Source: Bacteroidota bacterium
GTDB lineage: Bacteria; Bacteroidota; Bacteroidia; Bacteroidales; Rikenellaceae
DNA: 7,257 bases
Direction of reading: 5' to 3'
Assembly: GCA_023443765.1 (NCBI GenBank)
Contig: JAEZTA010000040.1
Location: forward strand, 1-7,257
Position 1 is the first letter of the stretch, and each line of letters opens with the position of its first letter. The notes under the pieces were generated by a model that made no database searches, was not told where the DNA came from, and was given only the letters and a program-made list of their open reading frames with translations. This document shows positions 6,702-7,257 of the stretch, one piece after another. Both the position numbers and the translations under genes were made by a program.

Positions 6702-7257
6702 GAGACGATTCTCGACATAATCCGCGGATTCCGAACGGCGGACGGCGAGGTGCTCCGGGTCACCGGGAACGAGGCCGAACCGTTTGTGGCGGTCGATCCC
6801 CGGAAGCTCAGGGTGGAGGCTGCGGCGGGCGCTTCGGCGCAGGTCGTCGTGCTGCACACCGCGCCCGAAATGTCGGAGTTGCGGGTGGAACTCGCCGAAG
6901 GGGCGCAGTTGGAACTGACCGAGTTGTTCACGGCCGAGGCGTTCGCCGAGGTCCACGTGACGCAGGCTGCCCGCAGCCGCTGTCGCCTGACGACGGTGCA
7001 GCTGTCGAGCGCCAACGCTTCGTATAGGATCGACCTCGACGGTGCGGATGCCGAAAACGAACTGAACGGAGTCTTTCTCGCAGCGGGCGAGGAGCACTGC
7101 GTGCTGAAACTGCATACGGCGCACAATGTCGCCGACTGCCGCAGCAATTCCTATGTCAAGGGTGTTGCCGGAGGCTGTGCCGTGGGCGAGTTCTGCGGAA
7201 TGGTTTATGTGGCTCCCGATGCCCAGCGTACCGATGCCCGGCAGCAGAGCCGTAACA
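6699..7257 (+). CDS. sufD: Fe-S cluster assembly protein SufD, 3'-partial
   Basis: The frame opens at ATG 6699 (METILDIIRGF) and stays open to the window edge, giving 186 residues without a stop. SufD is the SufB paralogue that completes the SufBCD scaffold and is needed for iron entry and cluster assembly at its interface with SufB. Recognition rests on the beta-helix repeats (LRVELAEGAQLELTELF; ENELNGVFLAAGEEHCVLKL), the HTAHNVADCRSNSYVKGV segment matching the conserved H..PHC.S....K.V block, and VYVAPDAQRTDARQQSRN matching the SufD hallmark PDAQKTDA..NRN. The interface histidine motif (SHGAT) would follow about 35 residues later, outside the window. Oddly, QRTDA is at residues 176-180, whereas it lies near 320-330 in E. 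coli and Bacteroides SufD, so most of the N-terminal helical region seems absent. The start cannot be moved far upstream without running into sufC in another frame. Confidence 0.93.
   Translation, partial: METILDIIRGFRTADGEVLRVTGNEAEPFVAVDPRKLRVEAAAGASAQVVVLHTAPEMSELRVELAEGAQLELTELFTAEAFAEVHVTQAARSRCRLTTVQLSSANASYRIDLDGADAENELNGVFLAAGEEHCVLKLHTAHNVADCRSNSYVKGVAGGCAVGEFCGMVYVAPDAQRTDARQQSRN

Noticed and set aside
6603..7147. Minus-strand frames of 155-173 codons near the right edge
   Set aside because: They are antisense to the start of sufD, whose + strand frame has clear SufD motifs.

Overview
The window looks like a GC-rich member of the Bacteroidales, most plausibly Alistipes or a close relative. 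The reasons are a SusD-family protein followed by a surface-type lipoprotein, a Bacteroidetes-type promoter (TAnnTTTG), A-rich rather than Shine-Dalgarno leaders at most starts, and high-GC coding sequence. The genus is inferred from gene style and composition only. All genes lie on the + strand.

Region 1 (1-4176) is the 3' end of a Sus-like glycan-uptake operon (polysaccharide utilization locus). It holds the C-terminal two thirds of a SusD/RagB protein, whose 5' end is outside the window. After a 31-nt gap comes a 998-residue lipoprotein built from five fibronectin type III-like domains and three beta-sandwich modules. A strong intrinsic terminator at 4145-4176 closes the unit. SusD and the lipoprotein would sit on the outer face of the outer membrane beside a SusC transporter encoded upstream, and capture a glycan whose identity cannot be read here.

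Region 2 (4177-4347) is a regulatory gap. It has a near-consensus Bacteroidetes promoter, a dyad across the predicted transcription start, and a leader of about 95 nt.

Region 3 (4348-7257) is a suf iron-sulfur cluster assembly operon: sufB, sufC and the 5' part of sufD, which runs off the window and has no stop codon inside it. The products form the SufBCD scaffold complex that builds [Fe-S] clusters in the cytoplasm. sufC and sufD overlap by one base (TAATG). sufB and sufC are instead separated by 153 nt carrying an unusual structured element: a perfect hairpin, an overlapping G-quadruplex motif, short outer inverted arms and a second hairpin. This spacer and a SufD that appears to lack about 145 N-terminal residues are the most unusual things in the window. 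I do not see a wholly novel system; both loci belong to known families.
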